Shown here piece by piece: positions 1 through 6,659 of a stretch of 22,120 nucleotides of DNA; within the stretch, counting starts at the first letter, position 1, and every line of letters starts with the position of its first letter. Source of the stretch: Candidatus Dormiibacterota bacterium (lineage in GTDB: Bacteria > Chloroflexota > Dormibacteria > Aeolococcales > Aeolococcaceae); the NCBI GenBank assembly GCA_003135255.1, contig PLAX01000133.1, forward strand, positions 1 through 22,120. The letters run 5' to 3'. The position numbers and the translations under genes were made by a program. The notes beneath the pieces were generated by a model. It worked only from the letters and a program-made list of their open reading frames with translations, was not told where the DNA came from and made no database searches.

Positions 1-2
1 TC

Positions 3-101
3 CTGGGCCGGCTCGACGGTGTGGTGGCGGTCGAGGCGCGGCTCACGTGGCGCATCGACGACCACGCCGCTCCCCAGGGGAAGCACGCGGCTCGCACCTG
101 A
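3..101 (+). CDS. C-terminal end of an unidentified protein (partial)
   Basis: A reading frame open from the left edge codes for 32 residues and stops at TGA 99-101. The peptide (begins LGRLDGVVAVEARLTW) has an alternating hydrophobic/charged pattern like a genuine protein tail, but it is too short to assign to a family. The overlapping plus-strand frame that starts at 47 looks like an N-terminal over-extension of the next gene. I see no function. Confidence 0.35.
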   Translation: MGRLDGVVAVEARLTWRIDDHAAPQGKHAART

Positions 102-142
102 CTCGGTCGCCGCCCAGGGCAGGAGCGCGGCTCGCACCTGAC
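86..142 (+). repeat. 17-bp direct repeat, two copies 40 bp apart
   Basis: CGCGGCTCGCACCTGAC occurs at 86-102 and 126-142. The bases before each copy are also alike (CCCAGGG followed by a short purine-rich run), so this is a degenerate 40-bp tandem duplication. It spans the stop codon of the upstream gene and lies in the leader region of the ThyX-family gene. Confidence 0.7.
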
Positions 143-184
143 CCCTCCGGGGCCCGGGTGCCTCCCGGGCATACCCCCGGACCG

Positions 185-190
185 TACACT
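185..190 (+). promoter_or_regulatory. -10 box for the ThyX-family gene, leaderless type
   Basis: TACACT ends 9 bases before the ATG at 200, so transcription would start at or just before the start codon. There is no Shine-Dalgarno sequence before this ATG and no clear -35 box. The same hexamer precedes the serine-hydrolase pseudogene on the other strand (8789-8794). Confidence 0.5.
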
Positions 191-199
191 TGTGCGTCG

Positions 200-1816
200 A
201 TGAACGGCCCGTACCACCTCGAGGCCCTCGACGACGTCGATCGGGCTCAGCTCGAGCCCTGGGTGAGCAACCTGGACTCCCCCGTATTCGCCCTGAATGG
301 TCTCTCCCAGGTGACCGCGGCGGCGCTCTTCGCGCGCTACAGCCGGAGCCCCAAGAGCCTGCGCCGGCTCCTCCTCGATGAGTTCCTGAAGGGGGAGGCG
401 GTCGTTCCGGAGCTCGCGGCCCCGGCTCGGGACGATGCCGGCAGGGCACGGGCGGGGCGCCTCTTCGGGCGCGTCATCGCCGAGTACGGGGACGATTCGG
501 TCGCCCAGCTGGGCGGCATCCACCTGGCCTGCGAGCAGGTCAGCCAGCCCCTGGCCAAGGCGATCGAATGGGGTCGCCTCGCCGCCTACCTCGAGCAGTC
601 GACCCGCTACATCCCCTACACCGACCTCCGCGACGGCCATTACCGCTATCACCGCGACCCGGAGCTGATGGCGTCGACTCACGCCGGCGCGTACCTCGCG
701 GCCATGGACGGGCTCTTCGACGCCTATGTCGAGATGCTCCCCCTGCTGCGCGCGCACCTCGGTCAGAGCCTGCGTGCGGAGGCCGACGCCAAGGCGCGCG
801 AACGGGCGATCCGGGCGCTGGCCCTCGACCTCCTCCGCGGCCTGCTGCCCGCGGGCACGGTGAGCAATCTCGGGGTGTACGCCTCGCCCCAGGCCCTGGA
901 GCAGCTGGTGATGCGGCTGCGGGCCCACCCGCTCCCCGAGGCGCGCACCTATGCCGAGTTGATCGACCGCGAGCTGCAGGCGACCATCCCCGAGATGGTG
1001 ACCCGGCTCGACCGCCCGGACCGGGGCGGGGTCTGGGTCGAGTATCTGCGCGAGACAGCATTGGCCCTGGAGGCGGAGGGGGAGAGGCTGACCCGTTCCG
1101 GTCGTCTCCAGGAGGAACGTCCCGGCATCGAGCTCCCATCCGCCGGCTCGGTCACCCTGCTGCGCTGGGACGCGGACGGCGAGGAGCGGATCATGGCCGC
1201 GGCCCTGCTGCCGCACACCTCGGCCGGGCTCGAGGAGGTGGTGGCCGCGGTGCACGCGCTCCCCGAGGCAGAGCGGGACCGCCTCTTCGCCGCCGCGCTC
1301 GGAGTGAGGGGCAATCGACGGCACCGGCCCGGCAGGGGCTTCGAGCACACCGATTACACATTCGAGCTGGTGTCGGACTTCGGGGCGTTCCGCGATCTCC
1401 AGCGCCATCGGATGCTGACCATCCAGTGGCAGGAGCTGACCCCCGCGCTGGGCTACGCCATCCCGCCCGAGGTGGTCGCCGCCGGGCTGGAGGGGCGCTG
1501 GCGCCAGGCGGTGGAGCGGGCCGAGGCGGCCTGGGCGGAGATCCGCCCCATCCTGCCCGAGCAGGCCCAGTACCTGGTCACCCTGGCCCACCGGGTCCGC
1601 TACGTGATCAAGCTCAACGCCCGCGAGGCGCTCCACCTGATCGAGTTGCGCACCTCGCCCCAGGGGCATCCCAGCTACCGCCGGATCTGCCAGGAGATGC
1701 TCCAGCAGATCGACAGCGTCGCCGGCCACCACCGGGTGGCCCGCGCGATGAGCTTCGCCGGGCGCGAGGACGTCCACCTGCCCCGCTACGCGGCCGAGGT
1801 GGGCCGGGGCGACTGA
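200..1816 (+). CDS. Tandem-domain FAD-dependent thymidylate synthase (ThyX/Thy1) family protein
   Basis: The protein is 538 residues, about twice a classic ThyX (roughly 220-250), and reads as two ThyX-like domains in tandem. Domain 1 holds a degenerate signature around residues 124-140 (EWGRLAAYLEQSTRYIPY, keeping the S.RY end). Domain 2 holds QRHR at 401-404 followed by WQELTPALGYAIP, resembling the ThyX RHRxxS signature. Each domain also has a helix like the ThyX nucleotide-binding part (SNLGVYASPQALEQ and NAREALHLIELRTSP). ThyX enzymes make dTMP from dUMP with methylene-tetrahydrofolate, FAD and NADPH. Because both signatures are incomplete, catalytic activity is uncertain; each half may supply part of the composite sites that ThyX normally builds by tetramerisation. 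I chose ATG 200 because homology-like sequence starts just after it and a -10 box precedes it; the frame is open upstream to 47, but that part is low-complexity. Next gene is 147 bp away. Confidence 0.8.
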   Translation: MNGPYHLEALDDVDRAQLEPWVSNLDSPVFALNGLSQVTAAALFARYSRSPKSLRRLLLDEFLKGEAVVPELAAPARDDAGRARAGRLFGRVIAEYGDDSVAQLGGIHLACEQVSQPLAKAIEWGRLAAYLEQSTRYIPYTDLRDGHYRYHRDPELMASTHAGAYLAAMDGLFDAYVEMLPLLRAHLGQSLRAEADAKARERAIRALALDLLRGLLPAGTVSNLGVYASPQALEQLVMRLRAHPLPEARTYAELIDRELQATIPEMVTRLDRPDRGGVWVEYLRETALALEAEGERLTRSGRLQEERPGIELPSAGSVTLLRWDADGEERIMAAALLPHTSAGLEEVVAAVHALPEAERDRLFAAALGVRGNRRHRPGRGFEHTDYTFELVSDFGAFRDLQRHRMLTIQWQELTPALGYAIPPEVVAAGLEGRWRQAVERAEAAWAEIRPILPEQAQYLVTLAHRVRYVIKLNAREALHLIELRTSPQGHPSYRRICQEMLQQIDSVAGHHRVARAMSFAGREDVHLPRYAAEVGRGD

Positions 1817-1903
1817 GCGGGTCGGGCCGGCCGGGGGCTGTGTCAGGGCCCAAGGACCCATGCGATCCGGGAACTCAAGCCCGTCTCCGGGCGGGCGGTG
1901 TCG

Positions 1904-1909
1904 TATGAT
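1904..1909 (+). promoter_or_regulatory. -10 box upstream of the Fe-S carrier gene
   Basis: TATGAT is a near-perfect sigma-A -10 hexamer about 55 bases before the ATG at 1964. No good -35 is present at 16-18 bp spacing. This gives a short leader, unlike the leaderless genes elsewhere in the window. Confidence 0.55.
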
Positions 1910-1963
1910 TCCTATCGAACCACCGCCGGAGGGCGGGGCAGCCGACCTCAGAGGGACCCAGCC

Positions 1964-2326
1964 ATGATCAGCGTCTCTGAAGCAGCCGTCGGGCAGCTCA
2001 AGGAGCTCATCCCCCAGGAGCCCACGGCGAAGGTCGGCCTGCGTGTATTCATCCAGTCGGGCGGATGCAGTGGCTTCTCGTACGGGATGGGCCTGGACGA
2101 CAACCCACCCCGGGAGGACGACGAGGTGGTCAACGTCAGCGGGCTGAGCGTCTACATCGACGAGTACTCCGCCCAGTACCTGGAGGGAGCCGAGATCGAC
2201 TACGTCGACGCCCTCATGGGTGGCGGATTCACGATCCACAACCCCAATGCGGTCCGGACCTGCGGCTGCGGCCATAGCTTCCAGACCGCCGACGGAGCCG
2301 GCGAGGCCCGCGCCTGCGGGCACTGA
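1964..2326 (+). CDS. erpA: A-type iron-sulfur cluster carrier (HesB/IscA/ErpA family)
   Basis: This 120-residue protein has the three cysteines of A-type carriers in the standard arrangement: C35 in GGCSGF, then C100 and C102 in TCGCGHSF. These bind a transient Fe-S cluster that is handed to apo-proteins in the cytoplasm. Length and motif spacing match the family. An extra cysteine, C118, lies in a GARACGH-like tail that goes beyond the usual end. The ATG at 1964 is preceded by a purine-rich AGAGGGA at 1950-1956; the frame is open further upstream but shows no family similarity. No isc or suf genes adjoin it, so the symbol rests on family resemblance alone, and IscA- or SufA-type roles are equally possible. 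Confidence 0.88.
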   Translation: MISVSEAAVGQLKELIPQEPTAKVGLRVFIQSGGCSGFSYGMGLDDNPPREDDEVVNVSGLSVYIDEYSAQYLEGAEIDYVDALMGGGFTIHNPNAVRTCGCGHSFQTADGAGEARACGH

Positions 2327-2379
2327 GCCCAACTCGCCGGCTCCGCCCGGCCGCCGCGGGGGGCGGTGGCTGGGCGCGG

Positions 2380-2385
2380 TATCCT
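2380..2385 (+). promoter_or_regulatory. Probable -10 box of the tRNA-Gly gene
   Basis: TATCCT lies 11 bases before the mature 5' end of the tRNA at 2397, a usual spacing for a tRNA promoter with a very short leader. The downstream tRNA fragments have nothing comparable. Confidence 0.45.
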
Positions 2386-2396
2386 GTGCCCGCGAC

Positions 2397-2472
2397 GCGG
2401 GAGTAGCTCAGTTGGTAGAGCGCTAGCCTTCCAAGCTGGATGTCGCGAGTTCGAGTCTCGTCTCCCGCTCCA
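2397..2472 (+). tRNA. tRNA-Gly, anticodon TCC, CCA encoded
   Basis: A complete cloverleaf folds by hand. The acceptor stem is GCGGGAG (2397-2403) with CTCCCGC (2462-2468). The D-arm is GCTC/GAGC around AGTTGGTA. The anticodon stem is CTAGC/GCTGG with loop CTTCCAA (TCC reads GGA). The T-arm is GCGAG/CTCGT around TTCGAGT. Discriminator T is at 2469 and CCA at 2470-2472. This is the only full copy in the window. Its 3' half, from the anticodon loop onward, recurs seven times downstream in the same orientation, as expected if this gene is the chromosomal attachment site for site-specific integration. An intact tRNA at the left edge of an island is the classic outcome, because the incoming element restores the gene's 3' end. 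Confidence 0.96.
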
Positions 2473-2619
2473 TCGCCCTTGATTCTCGCGTTGAGCAGCA
2501 GCATCGGCTGGCTGCGCCGGCGGGAACCGGAACGGCTTCGCGGGCCTTCTGGATGTGTGTCGCCAGCGATGCGAGAGTGCGCCTATCCGCAGGACTGCGC
2601 TTCATCATCCGTTTTGCGT

Positions 2620-3327
2620 TCAGAAGCTGCTGATGGGAGATGAGCCGCCTTCGGCAGCCGATGTGCGGATGAGGGTCACGGCCAGCACGGCCAACCACAC
2701 CTGACAAATCGCCACGAGGCCCCGCTCGGCCAGGCCCGGCCAGACGCCGGTCGCCTCCGCCAGCGCGAGCAGGCCATAGATGGCGGGGGTCACCACGCCC
2801 GCCACCCGCAACAGCGGCCGGAGCCCGCTCCACCGTGGGAGCGACACAAGCTGGCGCGCCAGTGGCCAGGGGGTGATCGCCAGCACCCAGAGGGCGACCC
2901 CGGCGAGGATGGCGTCAGCCAAGCCGCCAGCGCTGAGGAACTGGTGGGTCACGGTGCATCCCTGGGCGGAGAGCTGACAGGGGAGGAGAGGGAAGGAGTT
3001 GCCGAGGGCCAGACCGGACAGGCCGATCTTCCACGGTGCTATGGGAGCGGCCTGACCCCACGCCGTGCGCAGGCCGAAAAGCGCGAAGCCGCACGTGCCG
3101 AGGCCCCCGACCGCGAAGCAGACGATGGGGAACCAGACGTGCGGCGCACCGGCCGCCTGCATGTCGCTGATGGTGTCGGTGAGAGGGCTGTACCGCGGCC
3201 CCTGCCAGGTCTCGGCGATCAGCCAGCCAGCCGCGAAGGCCACTTGCGCCACCAGTCCGACTACTCCCCAGACGAGCGCCCCACGCCGTCGCGGGCGCCC
3301 CGGTGCCGCAGCGGTCATCTCGGCCAT
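2620..3327 (-). CDS. DUF998 family integral membrane protein
   Basis: This 235-residue protein has about six hydrophobic helices (near residues 17-37, 64-87, 97-117, 134-155, 172-190 and 197-220). The first loop contains YSPLTDTISDM, the recognisable feature of DUF998 proteins. Their biochemical role is not established. It is the last gene of a minus-strand set with the methyltransferase-like gene (32 bp gap) and the MarR gene, so it is probably transcribed from the promoter at 4367-4395. A GGAGG lies in the intergenic gap but is far (about 20 bases) from this ATG; the in-frame ATG at 3318 is an alternative start. Confidence 0.8.
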   Translation of the reverse strand: MAEMTAAAPGRPRRRGALVWGVVGLVAQVAFAAGWLIAETWQGPRYSPLTDTISDMQAAGAPHVWFPIVCFAVGGLGTCGFALFGLRTAWGQAAPIAPWKIGLSGLALGNSFPLLPCQLSAQGCTVTHQFLSAGGLADAILAGVALWVLAITPWPLARQLVSLPRWSGLRPLLRVAGVVTPAIYGLLALAEATGVWPGLAERGLVAICQVWLAVLAVTLIRTSAAEGGSSPISSF

Positions 3328-3359
3328 CTGGTCATCCGGTGTCGGAGCCTCCAGCGGGC

Positions 3360-3854
3360 TCAGATCCAGCGGCGCACCCGGGCGCGGTAGGCCTCGTACG
3401 CTCGCCCGAAGGCGCGCAGCGAGGTCTCCTCGACCGGGATCACGAACCAGTTGACGTAGCCGATGGTGAGCACTAGGAACAGGAGAGGCCAGGCGAGGAC
3501 CAGCATCCCCTGCTCGCCGAGGTAGGCGAGCACCAAGCCGAGGTACATCGGGTTGCGGGTGAATCGATACGGACCTGTGGTGACCAGGTTGTTCGGCGCC
3601 TCGCCCGGGGTGGTGGTCGTCTCAAGCCTGTGGAAGAGCACCAGTCCCGATCCCGCGATCACCGCACCCGTGAGAAAGAGCGCCACCCCCGCGACCCGGG
3701 CCAGCAGGGAGAGCGTCGAGGACGGCGAGCTCAGCGGGAGGAGGAACTGCAGCCCCACCCCGAGGAGGAAGGCGAGGACGAAAACCCAGGGCACAGGCAT
3801 GTGCAGAAAGGGACGCTGCGTGGTGGGAGCGGGACGATCCATCGTCTCGGTCAC
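3360..3854 (-). CDS. Isoprenylcysteine carboxyl methyltransferase-family membrane protein
   Basis: This protein of 164 residues (from GTG 3854) has several hydrophobic helices in the first two thirds and the family signature GPYRFTRNPMYLG near residues 94-106, followed by a C-terminal IPVEETSLRAFGRAYEAY. These motifs define ICMT/phospholipid-methyltransferase-like enzymes, which bind S-adenosylmethionine at the membrane; bacterial substrates are mostly unknown. The start at GTG 3854 overlaps the MarR stop by 4 bases (GTGA), suggesting translational coupling. ATG 3842 is an alternative four codons later. The gene lies between the MarR regulator and the DUF998 gene, so the set looks like a regulator with two membrane-associated effectors. 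Confidence 0.83.
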   Translation of the reverse strand: MTETMDRPAPTTQRPFLHMPVPWVFVLAFLLGVGLQFLLPLSSPSSTLSLLARVAGVALFLTGAVIAGSGLVLFHRLETTTTPGEAPNNLVTTGPYRFTRNPMYLGLVLAYLGEQGMLVLAWPLLFLVLTIGYVNWFVIPVEETSLRAFGRAYEAYRARVRRWI

Positions 3855-4360
3855 GGGGTCTTCCCGTCGGCCTGCGTCCTCGCTTGCTTGTCGGCGTCCG
3901 CCCACCGCGGCCGCCGCGATCGGCGTCTCTCCCGCTCGGCGGACGCGCGCTTGTCGAACTCCAGCCTCCCGAGGAACTGGGTGAATCTCGCGACATCCGA
4001 GGCGTCCCAACCAGCCACGAAGGATTCGAAACGGGCCACCCCCACCTGCTGGAGCCGCTGCAGTTCCTCGTATCCGCGGGTGGTCAGCGCGACGAGGCAG
4101 GAACGGTGGTCGGCCGGGTCTTGGGTCACCTCCACGAACGCGACCTCCTCCAGCGCTTGGACGTGCCGCGTCACCAGTGAGGGGCTGACCTCCAGCGCAC
4201 TGGCAATGTCGGAGGGGTGCAGCCTCTGGGGCCCGGCGAGACACTGGAGGATCGACAGCCTGGCAGCGCCCGGGCTCTGACGCCGTGCCCGGTCCAGCCC
4301 GGCGTTGAGCGTGAAGAGGGCGATGACCATGCGCTCGACATCGGCTCGCCCGGGCTTCAT
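3851..4360 (-). CDS. MarR-family winged-helix transcriptional regulator
   Basis: This 169-residue protein has the MarR layout: N-terminal helices, a winged helix around LHPSDIASALEVSPSLVTRHVQALEE, a wing with VTQDPADHRSCLVALTTRG (the conserved DxRs.. wing motif), and a C-terminal dimer helix. MarR proteins are dimeric ligand-responsive repressors that usually control their own operon. The C-terminal tail is arginine-rich (near KRASAERERRRSRRPRW), which is unusual. I chose ATG 4360 because the promoter at 4367-4395 places the transcript start there; the open frame reaches 4414 but would run through that promoter and up to the tRNA fragment. It probably regulates the two downstream membrane-protein genes. 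Confidence 0.85.
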   Translation of the reverse strand: MKPGRADVERMVIALFTLNAGLDRARRQSPGAARLSILQCLAGPQRLHPSDIASALEVSPSLVTRHVQALEEVAFVEVTQDPADHRSCLVALTTRGYEELQRLQQVGVARFESFVAGWDASDVARFTQFLGRLEFDKRASAERERRRSRRPRWADADKQARTQADGKTP

Positions 4361-4366
4361 GAGACC

Positions 4367-4395
4367 AGGGTAGACTAGTTGCTTTACAGAATCAA
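4367..4395 (-). promoter_or_regulatory. Promoter of the marR operon, leaderless type
   Basis: On the minus strand, TTGATT (4390-4395) and TACCCT (4367-4372) are separated by exactly 17 bp. The -10 ends 6 bases before ATG 4360, so the transcript would start at about the start codon. The promoter lies about 20 bp from the decayed tRNA-Gly fragment at 4417. Confidence 0.65.
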
Positions 4396-4416
4396 GTAGA
4401 AAGCCAGACACCACCC

Positions 4417-4447
4417 TTCCAAGCTCAGTGTCGCGGGTTCGAGAGCC
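4417..4447 (+). repeat. tRNA-Gly 3'-half copy 2 (decayed att-like site)
   Basis: The segment from TTCCAAGC through the T-loop (TCGCGGGTTCGAG) matches the tRNA-Gly 3' half, with small deletions after AAGCT and before the acceptor strand. The acceptor strand and CCA are lost. No 66-nt arm is recognisable upstream. This is the most eroded of the copies and separates the marR cassette from the VapBC cassette. Confidence 0.75.
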
Positions 4448-4506
4448 CCTGAGCAGCTGAGACGCTATCGTCTGTCTGGAGCATGGATTGGAGCATCATT
4501 AGGTGC

Positions 4507-4517
4507 CATCATTGATG
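4507..4517 (+). promoter_or_regulatory. Inverted repeat before vapB, possible autoregulatory operator
   Basis: CATCA-T-TGATG is a perfect 11-bp inverted repeat, flanked by looser symmetry (TAGG 4500-4503 and CCTA 4518-4521). It lies just before a strong Shine-Dalgarno (AGAGGAGA, 4523-4530) and the vapB ATG at 4537. VapB-VapC complexes typically repress their own promoter through such palindromes. The promoter itself is not obvious. Confidence 0.45.
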
Positions 4518-4536
4518 CCTAAAGAGGAGATGTGAG

Positions 4537-4734
4537 ATGCGAACCACCCTTGCCCTTGACGACGACCTCCTGATCGAGGCTCAGCGTCTGACCGGCGCCA
4601 CCGAGAAGACTGCCTTGGTGCGCGAGGCGCTCCACGCCCTCATTGAGCGCGAGAGCGCTCGCCGACTAGCCCGCCTGGGCGGGAGCGAGCCGGAGCTGAC
4701 CGAGATCCCTCGGCGCCGGTCCGCGTCCCGGTGA
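4537..4734 (+). CDS. vapB: VapB-type antitoxin
   Basis: This 65-residue protein opens with MRTTLALDDDLLIEAQRLTG, then EKTALVREALHALIERESARRLARLGG, the ribbon-helix-helix VapB pattern common in high-GC bacteria. The basic tail (PRRRSASR) would wrap the toxin. It neutralises the adjacent PIN ribonuclease and probably represses the operon with it. A good Shine-Dalgarno sits about 7 bases before the ATG. The stop overlaps the toxin start by 4 bases (GTGA). It is the first gene after tRNA fragment copy 2, so the pair occupies its own cassette of about 0.73 kb. Confidence 0.92.
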   Translation: MRTTLALDDDLLIEAQRLTGATEKTALVREALHALIERESARRLARLGGSEPELTEIPRRRSASR

Positions 4735-5108
4735 TCCTCGTCGACACCTCGGTCTGGGTCGATCACCTGCGCTCCGGCAACGCGGCACTCGGCAGGCTTC
4801 TTGAGAGCGGAGCCGTGCTTGGCCATCCGTGGGTCACCGGCGAACTCTGCTTGGGCAACCTCGGTCGGCGCAGCGAGATGATCCGGCTTCTGCAGGGGCT
4901 TCCCCAGGCCGTTGTGGCCTCCGACGAGGAGGTCCTGGGCTTCATCGACCGGGAGAGTCTGCCAGGAGCTGGCATCGGCTACGTCGACGCGCAGTTGCTC
5001 GCCGCCACCCGGCTGACCCCCGGCGCGCGTCTCTGGACGGGTGAGAGGCGTCTGGCCGCGGTCGCGACACGTGTGGGCGTCGGCTTCGAGCCAGACCCTC
5101 CCCGTTAG
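4731..5108 (+). CDS. vapC: VapC-type PIN-domain ribonuclease toxin
   Basis: This 125-residue PIN protein has the metal-binding acidic residues D5 (VDTSVW), E38 (TGELCLG) and D86 (GYVDAQLLAA). At the fourth acidic position, where related proteins usually have an Asp after LWT, it has E105 (LWTGERRL), a conservative change. VapC toxins cleave structured RNAs, often tRNAs, when the antitoxin decays. Translation starts at GTG 4731, overlapping the vapB stop, so the two are coupled. With vapB it is a two-gene addiction module filling a whole cassette between two tRNA fragments. Confidence 0.92.
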   Translation: MILVDTSVWVDHLRSGNAALGRLLESGAVLGHPWVTGELCLGNLGRRSEMIRLLQGLPQAVVASDEEVLGFIDRESLPGAGIGYVDAQLLAATRLTPGARLWTGERRLAAVATRVGVGFEPDPPR

Positions 5109-5176
5109 CCATCGGAACCGAAGCAGCGTACCGGGTGGCTCACGCCGCCGGAGGGGAGGCCGACTCACGAGCAATT

Positions 5177-5220
5177 CTCCAAGCTGGATGTCGCGGGTTC
5201 GAGCCCCGTCTCCCGCTCCA
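5177..5220 (+). repeat. tRNA-Gly 3'-half copy 3 (att-like site)
   Basis: 44 nt from the anticodon loop to CCA, matching the tRNA except for one loop base and a T-stem of GCGGG/CCCGT instead of GCGAG/CTCGT. That change keeps base pairing. The upstream flank has only a faint trace of the shared arm (GAACCGAAGCAGCG at 5115). It is followed by GCGCCCTGGC, a diverged version of the TCGCCCTTGA seen after copies 1, 5 and 6. Confidence 0.9.
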
Positions 5221-5251
5221 GCGCCCTGGCGCCATCGGCTCTCGTGACGCA

Positions 5252-5281
5252 CTGACAGGACCTGTCGCGTCAAGCTACCCT
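5252..5281 (+). promoter_or_regulatory. Promoter of the small membrane-protein gene, leaderless type
   Basis: CTGACA (5252-5257) and TACCCT (5276-5281) are separated by 18 bp, and the -10 ends 6 bases before ATG 5288. The -10 hexamer is identical to that of the marR promoter. It lies 32 bp downstream of a tRNA fragment. Confidence 0.65.
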
Positions 5282-5287
5282 TCACCC

Positions 5288-5674
5288 ATGCCGCAGACTC
5301 GCCCGAGACGAGCAACCCGGAAGGGGCGAGGGCCCCGTGCTCAGAGGCGCGGTGGGGCTCTCGAGGGCGGGGACAGGCCGACCCAAAGCCTGACTGGTTC
5401 GCACACGGCTGGAGCCGATCGCCGCGGTGCTCCAGCCCGTCCCGCGCGGGCCGCCGGGCCAGCGCGAGCCAGTGGGCCGGCCGTGTGGTACGCGGCCCTG
5501 TTCGCGGACCTGGTGGTTTTCCTCGGCTGCGGCCTGCTTGCGGAAAGACTCCTCCCTCCGACCGGCCGCACGGTGGCGTGGATCGTGCTGATCATGACGT
5601 TCGGGGTCGGCGCCGGGTGGCTCTGGGGGAAAGCGCGGCAGCCACGCCGGCACCCTGAGGCCCGGCATGAGTGA
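5288..5674 (+). CDS. Hypothetical small membrane protein with a basic N-terminus
   Basis: This 128-residue protein has a long Arg/Pro/Ala-rich N-terminal half (about residues 1-60) followed by two hydrophobic helices (near residues 64-88, VWYAALFADLVVFLGCGLLA, and 96-118, VAWIVLIMTFGVGAGWLWG) and a basic tail. I recognise no family with certainty; the two-helix part is loosely like AtpI-type or other small two-helix proteins. I chose ATG 5288 because the promoter at 5252-5281 would start transcription there. The open frame extends back to 5135, but that portion is only translated tRNA fragment. It is the sole gene of its cassette of about 0.7 kb. Confidence 0.6.
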   Translation: MPQTRPRRATRKGRGPRAQRRGGALEGGDRPTQSLTGSHTAGADRRGAPARPARAAGPARASGPAVWYAALFADLVVFLGCGLLAERLLPPTGRTVAWIVLIMTFGVGAGWLWGKARQPRRHPEARHE

Positions 5675-5861
5675 GCGGGCTTTCTCGACTGGGTGACGGA
5701 GCGGCTGACGGCTTGGCCATTGCGAAGCCGTCGTGCCGTTCAGGGAGCCCAGGTCAGGTGCGACTGATGTTGGGCCAACCGCAGTCAGCGGGCCTGGCGC
5801 GTGAGCGACGCGTTTGGAGCTCCAGGGTGGCGCGGCCGCGTCCATACGTGGCCTGTCACCA

Positions 5862-5971
5862 GAACCCGAAGTAACGCGCTCCAGCGCCGCCACTGGGGTG
5901 ATGTGAATTCGAATTCATGTACATGTCTTCCAAGCTGGATGTCGCGGGTTCGAGTCTCGTCTCCCGCTCCA
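5862..5971 (+). repeat. 66-nt arm plus tRNA-Gly 3'-half copy 4
   Basis: The arm (5862-5927) begins GAACCCGAAG, contains the palindrome GCGCTCCAGCGC at 5876-5887 and ends with TGAATTCGAATTC and ACATGTC. The 44-nt tRNA 3' half follows (5928-5971). The T-stem is mixed: GCGGG on the 5' side as in copies 3 and 7, but CTCGT on the 3' side as in copies 1, 5, 6 and 8, giving a G-T pair. That could be a recombinant site. Spacing from arm to core is identical to copies 6 and 8. Confidence 0.9.
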
Positions 5972-6108
5972 CCGCCTCCCACGCACCTTCGTGCAAGACT
6001 CGGGCATGGAGGACAAGCGCCCACGGCTCCGGCTTGAAACTTGAAAGTCGGACACCATCGTGCCCACCGAAGCGGCACAAAGCGGCGAGATTCGAGGAGG
6101 ACCAAGAC

Positions 6109-6339
6109 GTGGCTGATCAGTCCGTGCCGTGGCCGAGGCAAGGACCTGCCTCGTACTTCCCTTCAATTGAGAAGAAGTATGGGCGCTCGATCGAGGATTG
6201 GCAGAAGATCATTGCCGATTCTGGCCTCGACAAGCACACGGCAATCGTCGGGTACCTCAAGTCCGAGCATGGGATGGGACACGGTCACGCGAACGCGCTC
6301 GTCGGTTGGACGCTCGAAGGAAACACTGCAACCCCTTGA
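6109..6339 (+). CDS. DUF4287 domain protein
   Basis: This 76-residue protein shows SFPSI-like YFPSIEKKYGRSIEDW, then DKHTAIVGYLKSEHGMGHGHANALV, the conserved core of DUF4287 (KH..IV..LK.EHG.GHGHANA). Many DUF4287 proteins are annotated as DUF4287/DUF5655 proteins; no enzymatic role is established. I chose GTG 6109 because GAGGAGG at 6094-6100 sits 8 bases upstream. The open frame runs back to 5917 but the early part is translated tRNA fragment. It is the first gene of the largest cassette. Confidence 0.82.
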   Translation: MADQSVPWPRQGPASYFPSIEKKYGRSIEDWQKIIADSGLDKHTAIVGYLKSEHGMGHGHANALVGWTLEGNTATP

Positions 6340-6482
6340 ATCGAGTTCCACGCGCAACGGTTGGATGCAGTTGCGGGTCCCGCGGTGAGAACGTCGATTT
6401 CGAGGCTGCCCGCTCGACGGTTGACTGAGGGGCAATCGTCGCTCCACCGCAGCGGCGGGTGAATCAAGGGAGGCAAGGACCC

Positions 6483-6590
6483 ATGAGCAAGGTCGTGGTA
6501 TCGGAATTCATCACCCTCGACGGGGTCTTCCAGGACCCGGGAGGGGTAGAAGAGATCGATGGAGGCGGCTGGGCATTCCGTTTCGAACGC
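6483..6590 (+). pseudogene. 5' fragment of a RibD-C/dihydrofolate reductase-like gene
   Basis: The first 36 or so codons (MSKVVVSEFITLDGVFQDPGG, ending near GGWAFRFERG) match the start of small DHFR-like RibD C-terminal domain proteins, which run to roughly 190-230 residues. After about 6590 the similarity stops and the frame continues into unrelated sequence (translated antisense of the next fragment). A good Shine-Dalgarno (GGGAGG) remains. The rest of the gene has been deleted, with the breakpoint abutting an oppositely oriented gene start. Confidence 0.7.
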
Positions 6591-6659
6591 GGAGGCCATT
6601 GCGAGGCCCAGGCCGCTCGTCCCGCCGGTCACCAGCACCTTCAGCCTTGTGGTACTCAT
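6590..6659 (-). pseudogene. 5' fragment of a short-chain dehydrogenase gene
   Basis: On the minus strand, ATG 6659 opens MSTTRLKVLVTGGTSGLGLA, an SDR Rossmann start with the TGxxxGxG loop, but similarity ends after about 23 codons at the breakpoint near 6590. It faces the RibD-like fragment tail to tail: the two 3' parts and everything between them are missing. It is a different gene from the complete SDR at 7000. Confidence 0.65.

Noticed and set aside
568..1908. Plus-strand 446-residue open frame inside the ThyX-family gene
   Set aside because: It consists of Arg/Pro/Gly-rich low-complexity sequence typical of an out-of-frame high-GC shadow.
2423..2833. Minus-strand frame with HIQKAREAVPVPAGA near the intact tRNA
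   Set aside because: It reads through the antisense of the tRNA and overlaps the DUF998 gene; the intervening 40 residues look protein-like but have no start or family.
4581..5315. Minus-strand 244-residue open frame over the VapBC genes
   Set aside because: It is the shadow of two well-supported plus-strand genes and includes the antisense of a tRNA fragment.
6291..6395. Possible decayed eighth arm plus tRNA fragment (GAACGCGCTC, then TGAATCGAGTTCCACG and GGATGCAGTTGCGGG)
   Set aside because: GAACGCGCTC is the HANAL codons of the DUF4287 gene, the distance to the next box is wrong by about 14 bases, and the tRNA-like part matches only in short pieces.
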